64,000 bases of DNA from Collimonas sp. PA-H2 (GTDB taxonomy: Bacteria; Pseudomonadota; Gammaproteobacteria; Burkholderiales; Burkholderiaceae_D): assembly GCF_002564105.1 (NCBI RefSeq), contig NZ_PDBX01000001.1, positions 4,650,001-4,714,000 of the forward strand, written 5' to 3'. A model generated the notes under the pieces. It saw nothing but the letters and a program-made list of their open reading frames with translations. It made no database searches and was not told where the DNA came from. Below, in pieces: positions 43,431 through 52,266 of this stretch (the stretch's first letter is position 1; each line of letters opens with the position of its first letter). The position numbers and the translations under genes are program-made.

Positions 43431-43951
43431 GATGTAGTTTCAATGCAAGAGTGCGGTCTCGTGAGTGCATGGAGCTGCTAAGGCCCCGTTAGGCAATAAG
43501 CGCCGCAACAAAAACCGTTGGAAACAGCGGCAGCGACCGCTATAACAAACAGCTATGGCACATACGAATTTGTGAGTGGACATGATATTCCATTCTTGTA
43601 ACACTGTGTGCACTGAAAATGTTGTTGTGCACCACAGCAATCAACGTTTGTCATATGGATTTTTTGATTGAACCACGGTTCAATGATTGCTCCGGCCGAT
43701 GTGCCAGTTTTGCCGCCGGCGGAGTTGAAGATTTCTGGTTATGTCCAGATTTGCTCACAAGGCGCCCTGTTTTTAGAGATTTCGAGGCCCTCACAAGGTG
43801 GCTTTCGGATCCTGGGGTTAGGTTAATCCCCAGTCCGCACCTCCATTGTTACCTGCGCTGCGCGCCGCGTCTTGCCTGTACTCCGGCTTATATCCTTGCT
43901 TTTATACTCCTTTTTCCACTCTCTGTTTTTCGCCTGCGTTTGCTCTTGCCA
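43431..43951. other. 521-bp intergenic region upstream of the LysR gene
   Basis: Separates the LysR start from the DUF4019 stop. Composition is lower in GC than the genes. Reading frames in it have no ribosome-binding sites or biased codon use. I see no clear repeat or terminator. Confidence 0.45.
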
Positions 43952-44374
43952 TCAGCGGATGAAATAGCCTGAGACTTTCCAGCTGCCATCTTTTTCACGC
44001 ATGGGCGTGATCGTTTCGAGCGCGGACTTTTTGTTTTCGAACTGGGTCTCGTACTGGATCACCACGTATTCACCGTCAGGCGCGCCGGGCAGGGTCGTCG
44101 CATATTCCGTGCTTTTGAGTTCGCGCGCCTTGACGCTGCCAAGCGGCGCCCGCAATGAACGCACGCCGGTTTCCCAAGTGCTCTTGGAAATGCCCGTCTT
44201 GAAAAACGTGCCGGCGCGTTCCCAGCTCTCGCCGTACTTGCCGGCATCGGTCAGCGCGATCCATGCCTTGGCTGCGGTTTCGGCTTGCTTGATGATTTCT
44301 GCTTGCGGCTCGGCGGCGAAAGTAGGGGCTGCGTTCATCAGCAGCACTGCGGCTAGCGCCAATATGGTTTTCAT
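43952..44374 (-). CDS. DUF4019 secreted protein
   Basis: 140 residues. Signal peptide about 1-20 (cleaved after TFA). The mature part fits the DUF4019 family: AETAAKAWIALTDAGKYGES, WERAGTFFKTGISKSTWETG, VRSLRAPLGSVKARELKSTE and a terminal MREKDGSWKVSGYFIR, an NTF2-like fold predicted to be periplasmic. Function unknown. Stands alone, divergent from the TonB receptor gene. Confidence 0.85.
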   Translation of the reverse strand: MKTILALAAVLLMNAAPTFAAEPQAEIIKQAETAAKAWIALTDAGKYGESWERAGTFFKTGISKSTWETGVRSLRAPLGSVKARELKSTEYATTLPGAPDGEYVVIQYETQFENKKSALETITPMREKDGSWKVSGYFIR

Positions 44375-44549
44375 TTTCCGTTTCCCCCTGGATTAAATTT
44401 CCTTAGGTCGCGCAGATGGATGCATGCCGTTCCGATACGTTCAGATCATAGGGGTTGCGGCGGCTATTTGCAATGCAGCCGTACTGCCGATGCCGTTCGG
44501 TAACGAGCGGCATCGGCGAAACTGAAAAACAACATTTTCCGGGTTTGCA

Positions 44550-44578
44550 TTGACACATATAATGAGAATCATTATTGT
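44550..44578 (+). promoter_or_regulatory. Promoter with overlapping Fur box for the TonB receptor
   Basis: TTGACA (44550-44555), 17-bp spacer, TATTGT (44573-44578). A Fur box TATAATGAGAATCATTATT at 44558-44576 matches the 19-bp consensus at 16 positions and covers the spacer and -10, so Fe-Fur should repress. Sits 110 bp upstream of the preferred start in a 312-bp intergenic region that holds nothing else. Confidence 0.9.
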
Positions 44579-44686
44579 TTCGACTTTTGCAAATCCACCG
44601 CCAGCCAGTATCTCCCGTTCCCGACCACGTCGCGTAGCAATAGAGCAGCCAGTGCGAATATGACGCGTATCAGGAGAATAAACCGC

Positions 44687-46807
44687 ATGGCCGCCCTCGA
44701 ACTTCCTCAGATTCTGAACACCCCGCGCTTGAAGTGCTCCGCTGCCGTCACCCTGGCGCTGGCAGTGCTGACCTTGCCGGCGACGTTGCATGCACAGCAG
44801 GCTGACTCTAGCGCTGCTGCTGAAGAACATGCGCTGGAATCGATCCAGGTCAGCGGCGACTGGCTCGGCAGCGGCCTGCAAAACAGCGTCAAGCGCTATC
44901 CCGGCGCGCGCACGGTGGTCAAGAAAGAGGATATCGAAAATTCTGGCGCCGCCAGCATCGGCGACGTCATGCGCCGCATTCCCGGCGTGCAGGTGAGCGA
45001 CAACTCCAGTTCCGCCGGCAGCTCGGTGTCGCTGAATATTGGCGTGCGCGGCCTGGCCGGGCGCTTCTCGCCGCGCTCCACCGTGCTGCTCGACGGCATC
45101 CCGCTGGCGGTCGCGCCGTACGGCCAGCCGCAACTGTCGTTTGCGCCGGTCAGCCTCAACAACATCGAAGCTATAGACGTCGTGCGCGGCGCCGGTTCGG
45201 TCCGCTTCGGCCCGCAGAACGTCGGCGGCATCATCAATTTCAAGACCCGCTCGATTCCGGCCGAGCCGGGCTTCAACGGCGACGCCAGCGTGCGCACCAA
45301 TAACTACACTGAGGCCGGCGGCGCCAACCGCCAGTACAGCGCCTTTGTCGGCAGCCAGCTCGATAACGGCCTCGGCCTGGCGCTGCTGTATTCTGGCGTC
45401 GACGGCTCCGGCTGGCGCGCCGACAGCGGCGAGACGGTCAATGATTTTGCCTTGAAATACCGCTACCAGATGACCCCGAGTTCGGAGATCTACGGCAAGC
45501 TGTCGTACTACGATGTGCGCTCGCAGACGCCGGGCGGCCTGACTGCGGCGCAGTATGCCGCCAATCCGTTCCAGAACACCCGGCCCACCGATTTCTGGAG
45601 CGGCACGCGCAAGGGCGCCGACATCGGCTACCTGAATACGATTTCCGACACCCAGGAATTCGAGATCCGCACCTACTACAACGAGAGTTTCCGCCAGAGC
45701 ACGCTGATCAGCGGCAAAGTCCTCGGCCATCAGCCGCGCACTTACCAGACGCTGGGAATCGAGCCGCGCTATACGCAGCGCTTCAACATTGGCGGCAGCA
45801 TCAACGATGTCACGGTCGGCTATCGCTATATCCGCGAAACCGGCAATGACCTGGTGTACAACACATCGGTAGCAACTGGCATGGCGACGCCGCCATCCAG
45901 CTCTTTCGACAATTTCACCGGCGCCCATGCGGTCTACATCGACGACAAGATTGCGCTAGGAGACTGGCGCATTACGCCTGGCATCCGCTACGAGCATATC
46001 CGTTCGACCCGCACCGACGTTCTCAACGGTCCGGTATTCCCGGTAGCTAACAACAAGGCCTTGCCATCGCTCAGCGTGGCTTATCTGCTGAACCCAAACC
46101 TGACGCTGTTCAGCAATTACAGCACTTCGTTCGGCCCGGTCCAGAATACCCAGCTGAATGCGGCGATCGCCGGCAACCCGCTGGTGCCGGAAGTGGCCAA
46201 GACTGCCGAAATCGGCGCGCGCTGGAAGAGCCGTCAGCTGTCGGCTGAGATCACCGCTTTCGACATCCGTTTCGACAACCAGATCCAGCAGGTGGCAGGC
46301 AGCTCGCCGGCGGTGTTCCAGAATATCGGCGCCACCCGCCATGACGGCATCGAGACGGCGATCGACTATGCCTTCGACAAGGCCGGCGTGCTGGCGGGCC
46401 TGAACGTCTACGCCAACTACACCTACACCCGTGCGTTGCAGAAATCCGGCCCGACCGCCGGCCTCGACGTGCCGTTCTACTCGCGCAATACCGACACCAT
46501 CGGCGCCCGCTACGCCGTAGGCGCCTGGGGCTTCGATCTGTCGACTACGCATCAAAGCCGGCAGTTCGCCGACAATGCCAACACCATCGCCGAAAGCGCG
46601 AATGGCGGCAACGGCGAGATCCCCGGTTTCCGCACCTGGAATGCGCAAGCCAGCTGGAAGGTGCCGGGCCTGAAGGGAACCGAGCTGCTGGCCGGCGTCA
46701 ACAACCTGAGCGACAAGCGCTATTTCACCCGCACCACCGATTCGAATATCGGCAAGCTGGTGGGCGCGCCGCGCATGGTGTACGTGCAGGGACGCATCGC
46801 TTTCTGA
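44687..46807 (+). CDS. TonB-dependent ferric siderophore receptor (FecA-like)
   Basis: 706 residues from ATG 44687, which has AGGAG ten bases upstream; ATG 44660 lacks one. Signal peptide ends near ATLHAQQ. TonB box region ALESIQVSGDW, plug domain with IENSGAASIGDVMRRIPGVQ, VSLNIGVRGLAGRFSPRSTV, LLDGIPLAVAPYGQPQ, VRGAGSVRFGPQNVGGIINF, then a 22-strand barrel ending MVYVQGRIAF with C-terminal Phe. No N-terminal signalling extension and no adjacent sigma/anti-sigma genes, so control is by the Fur box only. Substrate probably a ferric citrate- or hydroxamate-type chelate. Confidence 0.92.
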   Translation: MAALELPQILNTPRLKCSAAVTLALAVLTLPATLHAQQADSSAAAEEHALESIQVSGDWLGSGLQNSVKRYPGARTVVKKEDIENSGAASIGDVMRRIPGVQVSDNSSSAGSSVSLNIGVRGLAGRFSPRSTVLLDGIPLAVAPYGQPQLSFAPVSLNNIEAIDVVRGAGSVRFGPQNVGGIINFKTRSIPAEPGFNGDASVRTNNYTEAGGANRQYSAFVGSQLDNGLGLALLYSGVDGSGWRADSGETVNDFALKYRYQMTPSSEIYGKLSYYDVRSQTPGGLTAAQYAANPFQNTRPTDFWSGTRKGADIGYLNTISDTQEFEIRTYYNESFRQSTLISGKVLGHQPRTYQTLGIEPRYTQRFNIGGSINDVTVGYRYIRETGNDLVYNTSVATGMATPPSSSFDNFTGAHAVYIDDKIALGDWRITPGIRYEHIRSTRTDVLNGPVFPVANNKALPSLSVAYLLNPNLTLFSNYSTSFGPVQNTQLNAAIAGNPLVPEVAKTAEIGARWKSRQLSAEITAFDIRFDNQIQQVAGSSPAVFQNIGATRHDGIETAIDYAFDKAGVLAGLNVYANYTYTRALQKSGPTAGLDVPFYSRNTDTIGARYAVGAWGFDLSTTHQSRQFADNANTIAESANGGNGEIPGFRTWNAQASWKVPGLKGTELLAGVNNLSDKRYFTRTTDSNIGKLVGAPRMVYVQGRIAF

Positions 46808-46835
46808 GCGCAAGGAAGTATCGCGCAGGATAAAG

Positions 46836-46869
46836 AATGGAAGCCAGTTGCCAATGGCTTCCATTTTTT
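46836..46869 (+). terminator. Rho-independent terminator of the TonB receptor gene
   Basis: Perfect 11-bp stem AATGGAAGCCA / TGGCTTCCATT with an 8-base loop followed by a T-run. Lies between the convergent receptor and autotransporter genes. Confidence 0.9.
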
Positions 46870-46876
46870 ATTGCAG

Positions 46877-48619
46877 CTACCAGGAGAAGCTGCCGCTGCC
46901 CTGGATCGCCACCTGACCGCCGTTGGCGGCGCTGGCGCCAAAAGCCAGCTGGGTATGCTGGGAAATGCTGGAAGCGAAAGCGATGCCGAGCGCGCCGTAG
47001 CCGCCGTAGCTGGCCGTGCCCAACGCCACGCCGCTGCTGTCGCCGCGCGCGATATACACGTGCGGAATCGCCATCGCCTGGGCGGTGGCGCGGGCTGCGT
47101 AGCTCTTGCTCTGGTTCAGCGTATCCTGTGCCGACGCCTGCATCTGGTTCAGGTTGACGGCATCGGTGCCAGCCGTGCCGGGAGCGACATTGGCGATCTG
47201 CCGTTCGCCGCCGGTATAACCGACCGATACGGTATTGGCGCGCGTCGCCACCGAACCTTGTCCCAGCGCCACCGAATTGGAGGCCGAGGCCACCGCATTG
47301 GCGCCCACGGCTACCGAGTTATTGCCGCTGGCGATCGCATTGTTGCCGATGGCCGTGGCCGGGTCGGCAACCGCTTGCGCACCGGCGCCTATCGCCACCG
47401 ATCCGTTGAAGCTTGCCGTTGCGCCCGCGCCCAATGCCACCGTGTTGTCGCCATTGGCGCTGGCGTTGGTGCCCTGGGCGATGGCGTTCGCGCCCTTGGC
47501 CGAGACGCCGTTGCCGCAAGCCACGCTGCCGCTGGCGCCGATCTTGCAGGCGCCGCTGTTGAACAGCGAGACCAGGGCTTTTTGCATCTCCGTCAGCTGC
47601 CCCACATTGGCGGCATCGGTAGCAGCAATGCCGGCCGCCACATTGTTGATGACGGTGCCGGCGCCGTTGTTGGCGTTCAGCACCAGCGCCTTGCCGCCAT
47701 TGCCGTACTGGGCCGAGTTGCTGGCGCTGGCGGTCGTCGTGGTCGTGCTGGTTCCAGCGGTCTGTTCCAGCTTGGCGGCGCGGGCGTCGATGCCGACCAC
47801 GCGCGTATCCAGGCTGGTGAGCGAGGAACGCATGCCGGTCATCCAGATATCCACGGCTGAGAATGCATCGCCGACCTTGGCAGAGCTGACGCCCTGGATC
47901 ACATAGGACGGCGCCACCAGCGCGCCGGCTGCGTTGACCGAGGCATTGCCGCCCAGCGCCGTCGCCAGGTTGCGGTATTGGGCAAGGTTGGTGACGTCGT
48001 TGTCCTGCGTACCGGCGGCGACATTGATGATCTGGCGCTGGAATGGCGTCGTGACATTGCCGTCGCTGTCGGTCACGCTTTGCACGCTGCCGACGGATAC
48101 GCTGTTGGCGCGGTCAGCCACCGAGTTGGCGCCTAGCGCCACGCTGTTGTCGGTGGTGGCGCGGCTCAGCCGCCCCAGCGCGGTGCTGTTCTTGCCGTTG
48201 ACCAGCGCCGATTCGCCCACTACCGTAGCGTTGACGCTGAACGCATTGGCATTCGCGCCGACTGCGGTGCTGCCGGCCTCGCCGGCAAAGCTGTTGGCGC
48301 CGACGGCCGAGGCATTGGCCTTGGCGGCTGCGGCATAGGCGCCTACCGCAGTGGTGTTCTGGTCAATGGCCAGAGTGCCGCTGCCCAAGGCCGTGGCTTG
48401 CGCGCCTGAAGCCACGCTGGCGTTGCCGGCCGCTACGGCATCGACGCCGGTGGCCTTGGCATTATCGGTGCCGTCCTTCAAGCCGCTGGCGTCAAAGTAG
48501 GACGGTACGGCTTGCGCGCCGGCTCCCGCCGGCAGCCAGCCAAGTGCCGCGATGCACAGGCTCATTTGCAACACAGAAAGGGGGAGTACGCCAACTCTAG
48601 TGCGGTTATTCTTCATCAA
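46877..48619 (-). CDS. YadA-like trimeric autotransporter adhesin
   Basis: 580 residues. Long signal peptide (about 1-35, ending AGAGAQA). The passenger consists of YadA-head heptad/14-residue repeats with the pattern S-x-A-x-G-x-x-A (TAVGAYAAAAKANASAVGAN, NSVALGANSVADRANSVSVG, NTVALGAGATASFNGSVAIG), two neck motifs (RQIINVAAGTQDNDVTNLAQ and RQIANVAPGTAGTDAVNLNQ), a short Thr/Ser-rich stalk (TSTTTTTASAS) and a C-terminal YadA anchor (HTQLAFGASAANGGQVAIQG). Forms a trimeric surface fibre; likely adhesion. A cysteine pair (ACKIGASGSVACG) in the middle is unusual. Confidence 0.9.
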   Translation of the reverse strand: MMKNNRTRVGVLPLSVLQMSLCIAALGWLPAGAGAQAVPSYFDASGLKDGTDNAKATGVDAVAAGNASVASGAQATALGSGTLAIDQNTTAVGAYAAAAKANASAVGANSFAGEAGSTAVGANANAFSVNATVVGESALVNGKNSTALGRLSRATTDNSVALGANSVADRANSVSVGSVQSVTDSDGNVTTPFQRQIINVAAGTQDNDVTNLAQYRNLATALGGNASVNAAGALVAPSYVIQGVSSAKVGDAFSAVDIWMTGMRSSLTSLDTRVVGIDARAAKLEQTAGTSTTTTTASASNSAQYGNGGKALVLNANNGAGTVINNVAAGIAATDAANVGQLTEMQKALVSLFNSGACKIGASGSVACGNGVSAKGANAIAQGTNASANGDNTVALGAGATASFNGSVAIGAGAQAVADPATAIGNNAIASGNNSVAVGANAVASASNSVALGQGSVATRANTVSVGYTGGERQIANVAPGTAGTDAVNLNQMQASAQDTLNQSKSYAARATAQAMAIPHVYIARGDSSGVALGTASYGGYGALGIAFASSISQHTQLAFGASAANGGQVAIQGSGSFSW

Positions 48620-48653
48620 GATTCCCTAAGCTAAGGTGAAGGATTAGAACGGT

Positions 48654-50327
48654 TTAGTGCCAGGCCGCATACTGTGCATCAGCCTTGCTGCCGACCAGGC
48701 ACATCTTCAGGCTCTGTGCCTGCGCCGGCTTGAACAGCTTGGCTTCCAACCGCGACTGTATGTAGCGGCCGGTGCAGTCGCGGTAATCGCCGACGGTAGC
48801 TGAGGTCTTGGCGCACAGTTTGAGATTGGTCACCGCGTTGGCGCCGGGGATCAGGCCGCCCGGAGAGGAGACCGGTACGCTGGTATTGCAGTCCAGCAGG
48901 CTCAGGTTGCCGCGGTTGACGCCCCAGCCGATATCCATGAACAGTGCGGGCGTCAGGTCGAGGTCGGCTTGGGCGATCACGGTGGAACTGGCGCTCGGCG
49001 CCATCAACGGCGTCGGCAAGAGATTCTGATCGAAATGCGAGAAGGTCGATCCCGGCAGGAATCCTGGCGGCGCATTGATCTTGGCGCGCCGGATCGCCGC
49101 GCCGGCAGGATCCACGCCGTCCGCAAGTACGCCGGCCAGATGGCGGTCCGCATAAGGGCCGATGCCGCTGGCCGCCAAGCCTTGCAGGTTGGCGCGGAGC
49201 TGCTTGCCGAACGCCTGCGGCACCAGTATCGAAGGGATGGTGACCTGGTCCGAGCCATTGCCGGTGCCCATCAGGCCGACAGTCGAGCCGCCGTTGTCGG
49301 CGATGATCGCCGCCACTGCGCCGGCTTGCTGGGCATACAGGGCTTTTTGCGAAAAATTGCATGAGCCGCGATCAATCAGCGCTATCCGCTGCGTCAGCGC
49401 GGCGGCGTTGGTGAAGGGCTGGCAGCCGTCGGTATGCACTACATTGCCGGCGTCCGTGTAGACAGCCTGCACCACAGCGCCAGTGAAGGCGGCGGCGGTT
49501 GCCGGCGAACCGAAATCGGCGATGACGAATGCGCTATAGCCGGCCGCCGCTGCCGGCGCCGTTATCTGAAAGGCCGGTTCGGGTTTCAGCTTGATCGGCA
49601 CCTCGGCGGTAACCTGAGGGCCGGTCCACACCAGATGGTCGCCAATCCGGGCTGCGGCCCGTTCGGCGTTGCTCATCGCAATCCAGTCGGCGCCGCCAGC
49701 GCTGCGGACAAAGCGATTGTAGATGTTGCTGGGGTCGGCGGCTGCGCGGTCGGTCGCGCTGTTGCCTGCAAAACCCAGGCCGTGCCCGATTTCGTGGGTG
49801 ACGACGTCGAGGAAATTGGTTTGGCCTTTTGGCGTGCGCCCATCCAGTCCGTAGTACCAGCCCTTGGCCGCGCCGCCGACATCGATGTCGGTGGTGAATT
49901 CGGAATGGATGTCGTCCGATTGCGGATCGTTGTCCACGCCACGCAGTGAATTGGCCAGCGCCTTGCTGTACCAGGTGTTGGCGAGCGGGGCGTTGGCGAA
50001 ATCGCGAAAGGTATAGATCGCGTAGGCCTGGCCCAGGATATCATTGCCGGCCGAGTTTTTGCCCAGCGATTTGAAGGATGCCTGGACTCTGATCGGCACC
50101 GCGCTGTTCAGCAGCGCACCATACATATTGAGTGCGAACTGATAGACCAGGCGGCGCTGCTCGCCCAGGGTTGCGCCTGGATTACCGCCCACCGGCGCGG
50201 CAGCGGTGAGGTCATTCAGGCCTGCTCCGGCGGGATCCTGGTTGACCAGGACCAGTTCGGCGGATTGTGCTGCCTGTATGCCGCACAGCAGGGCCAGTAT
50301 GCCGGCGCAATGAACGATGCGTTTCAT
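48654..50327 (-). CDS. Secreted zinc metalloprotease-like protein with PA domain
   Basis: 557 residues; signal peptide about 1-22. Zinc site HEIGHGLGF at residues 178-186 followed by the third-ligand type region, and FMDIGWGVNRG near residue 478 that resembles the Met-turn downstream. Between them lies a PA (protease-associated) domain, about residues 285-395 (GCQPFTNAAALTQRIALIDR, GSCNFSQKALYAQQAGAVAA, VPQAFGKQLRANLQGL). Cysteine pairs near the C-terminus could form disulfides. Probably an extracellular peptidase. The start overlaps the stop of the small secreted protein upstream (TGATG). Confidence 0.85.
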   Translation of the reverse strand: MKRIVHCAGILALLCGIQAAQSAELVLVNQDPAGAGLNDLTAAAPVGGNPGATLGEQRRLVYQFALNMYGALLNSAVPIRVQASFKSLGKNSAGNDILGQAYAIYTFRDFANAPLANTWYSKALANSLRGVDNDPQSDDIHSEFTTDIDVGGAAKGWYYGLDGRTPKGQTNFLDVVTHEIGHGLGFAGNSATDRAAADPSNIYNRFVRSAGGADWIAMSNAERAAARIGDHLVWTGPQVTAEVPIKLKPEPAFQITAPAAAAGYSAFVIADFGSPATAAAFTGAVVQAVYTDAGNVVHTDGCQPFTNAAALTQRIALIDRGSCNFSQKALYAQQAGAVAAIIADNGGSTVGLMGTGNGSDQVTIPSILVPQAFGKQLRANLQGLAASGIGPYADRHLAGVLADGVDPAGAAIRRAKINAPPGFLPGSTFSHFDQNLLPTPLMAPSASSTVIAQADLDLTPALFMDIGWGVNRGNLSLLDCNTSVPVSSPGGLIPGANAVTNLKLCAKTSATVGDYRDCTGRYIQSRLEAKLFKPAQAQSLKMCLVGSKADAQYAAWH

Positions 50328-50620
50328 CAGCGCACCTCTGCTTTCTTCTGAGGCGCCGAGATCTCGGCCGAGTGCTGCACCACAATAGTACCGTCCGCAG
50401 CCTTTACCGCGACCAGCGGCGGCATGGCCTCAGCTTTCATCGCCACACCGTCGCCCGGGCGCGTGCCCTGGCGGGCAGCGCTATCGCTGGCAGTGGGCTG
50501 GGGAGTTTTGTTTGGCGGAGGAGACGGTTCGACTGCAGAGGCGGCCATCGGCGCTGCTACGCCAAGGGCCAGCGACAAGGCGCGCACGCCCTTGCGCAAA
50601 TTCCTGATATGGTTGTTCAC
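50327..50620 (-). CDS. Small secreted proline-rich protein coupled to the metalloprotease
   Basis: 97 residues with a signal peptide (about 1-29; ends AASA). The mature part is Pro/Ala/Lys-rich and probably disordered at first (VEPSPPPNKTPQPTASDSAA), then VAVKAADGTIVVQHSAEISA. Its stop shares one base with the protease ATG, so the two are made together. I do not recognise the family; an export partner, inhibitor or propeptide-like helper of the protease is possible. Confidence 0.72.
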   Translation of the reverse strand: MNNHIRNLRKGVRALSLALGVAAPMAASAVEPSPPPNKTPQPTASDSAARQGTRPGDGVAMKAEAMPPLVAVKAADGTIVVQHSAEISAPQKKAEVR

Positions 50621-50931
50621 GGTTTAAGCTCCTCTGTGACACACTGCCGGTTGCAGCGGATCGTTATTGGTATGGGATTGAACGGACGGATTTCATACTG
50701 GACAGCAGCTACAGCGACACGACCCTCATGCATGGAGTCTTATCTGTTATGCCCGGCGAGATGGAAAAAGGGGACACGAAGCGGGCAATTATTTATACAA
50801 ATTTTTGCCGTTGATGGAAGAAAGGGAGAAGTTGGCGACAGATTGAGATTGGCGATGCTGCAAAAATTGCCGCGATTACTGCTGCCGGTGCAGCCGTTAT
50901 AGAATTACGGCAACATCCTCAGGAAGCTTGC
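50621..50931. other. 311-bp divergent region upstream of mntH
   Basis: Carries the promoters of the small secreted protein and mntH. No clear metal-regulator palindrome or hairpin stood out. Confidence 0.4.
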
Positions 50932-52254
50932 ATGTATCGTCTGCCGACCACCGCCACCGCACCATTCTGCCCATCCGAGGTGGCCGGCACCGTCGCCGTC
51001 CCAAGCAGTGGCCCGTTCTGGAAAAAGATACTGCGCTTCGTCGGCCCGGGCTTGCTGATCTCGGTCGGCTACATGGATCCCGGCAACTGGGCGACCTCGA
51101 TACAGGCCGGTTCCCAATTCGGTTATCAGCTGCTGTTCGTGGTGCTGTTGTCCAGCCTGGCCGCTATCGTCCTGCAATGCCTGAGCATGCGGCTGGGCAT
51201 CGCCACCGGCAAGGATCTGGCGGTGCATTCGCGTGAGCGCTACAGCCCGGCTGCCGGAAAATGCATGTGGTTTTTCGCGGAAATCTCGATCATCGCCTGC
51301 GACCTGGCCGAAGTGCTGGGCTGTGCGCTGGCGTTCAAACTGCTGCTCGGAGTCTCGCTGCCGGTCGGCGTCCTCCTGACCGCCTTCGATACGCTGCTGG
51401 TGCTGGATTTGAAGGGTAAGGGCTTCCGTCAGATCGAGGCCATCATCCTGGGGCTGGTGACGACCATAGCGGCTTGCCTGTTCGTCGAGTTGGTGTTTTT
51501 AAAGCCGGACTGGCAGGCGGTGGCGGCCGGCATGCTGCCGTCGCTGGGCGCGCTGGCCGGCCGCGAGCCCTTGTATCTGGCAATCGGCATCCTGGGGGCG
51601 ACGGTGATGCCGCACAATCTCTACCTGCATTCGTCGATCGTGCAGACACGGGTGGTGGCCGACAACGACCGCAGCCGGCAGCAGGCGATACAGCTGTCGC
51701 GGCTGGATACCATCGTGTCCTTGCTGCTGGCGCTGCTGATCAACGCCGCGATCCTGGTGCTGGCGGCGAGCGCGTTCAATGCCACCGGCAATAGCGCAGT
51801 GATCGAGATCGATCAGGCCTACCATCTGCTCGATCCGATTACCGGCACTGCCGCCGCCGGCATCCTGTTCGGCGTGGCGCTGTTGGCTTCCGGCCAGAGT
51901 TCGACGTTTACCGGCACGATTGCCGGCCAGGTCATCATGGAAGGTTTTCTCAAGCTGAAAATCCCGTGCTGGCAGCGCCGCCTGCTGACCCGCCGCTTGG
52001 CGCTGGCGCCGGCCCTGATCGGCGTGCTGACCTGGGGCGAGCACTCGGTCGGCCGTTTGCTGGTGCTGAGCCAGGTGGTGCTCAGCCTGCAGCTGCCGTT
52101 CGCCATGTATCCGCTGATCCGTCTCACCAGCCGCCGCGACGTCATGGGCGTGTTTGCCAATTCGCAGCTGACGGCGGGCATATCGTGGATATTGTTCGCG
52201 CTGATTTCAGCGGCGAATATCTGGCTGGTGCTGCAGGCGTTCGGCGTCGGCTAA
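50932..52254 (+). CDS. mntH: NRAMP divalent metal transporter MntH
   Basis: 440 residues, eleven predicted membrane segments. NRAMP motifs: GPGLLISVGYMDPGNWATSI (DPGN of the metal site) in segment 1 and GATVMPHNLYLHSSIVQTR (MPH motif in segment 6 with the consensus transport loop). Family role: proton-coupled import of Mn2+ (and Fe2+). AGGAAG lies upstream of the ATG. No mntR is adjacent. Stop is 12 bp from the convergent gcdH stop. Confidence 0.95.
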   Translation: MYRLPTTATAPFCPSEVAGTVAVPSSGPFWKKILRFVGPGLLISVGYMDPGNWATSIQAGSQFGYQLLFVVLLSSLAAIVLQCLSMRLGIATGKDLAVHSRERYSPAAGKCMWFFAEISIIACDLAEVLGCALAFKLLLGVSLPVGVLLTAFDTLLVLDLKGKGFRQIEAIILGLVTTIAACLFVELVFLKPDWQAVAAGMLPSLGALAGREPLYLAIGILGATVMPHNLYLHSSIVQTRVVADNDRSRQQAIQLSRLDTIVSLLLALLINAAILVLAASAFNATGNSAVIEIDQAYHLLDPITGTAAAGILFGVALLASGQSSTFTGTIAGQVIMEGFLKLKIPCWQRRLLTRRLALAPALIGVLTWGEHSVGRLLVLSQVVLSLQLPFAMYPLIRLTSRRDVMGVFANSQLTAGISWILFALISAANIWLVLQAFGVG

Positions 52255-52266
52255 GACGTTTTCTTC

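Noticed and set aside
43619..43972. 117-codon plus-strand ORF in the LysR/DUF4019 gap
   Set aside because: No ribosome-binding site, unusual composition, and it runs into the DUF4019 gene on the opposite strand.
44441..45928. 495-codon minus-strand ORF opposite the TonB receptor
   Set aside because: Antisense shadow; it would also run across the Fur-regulated promoter, and the receptor frame has conserved motifs.
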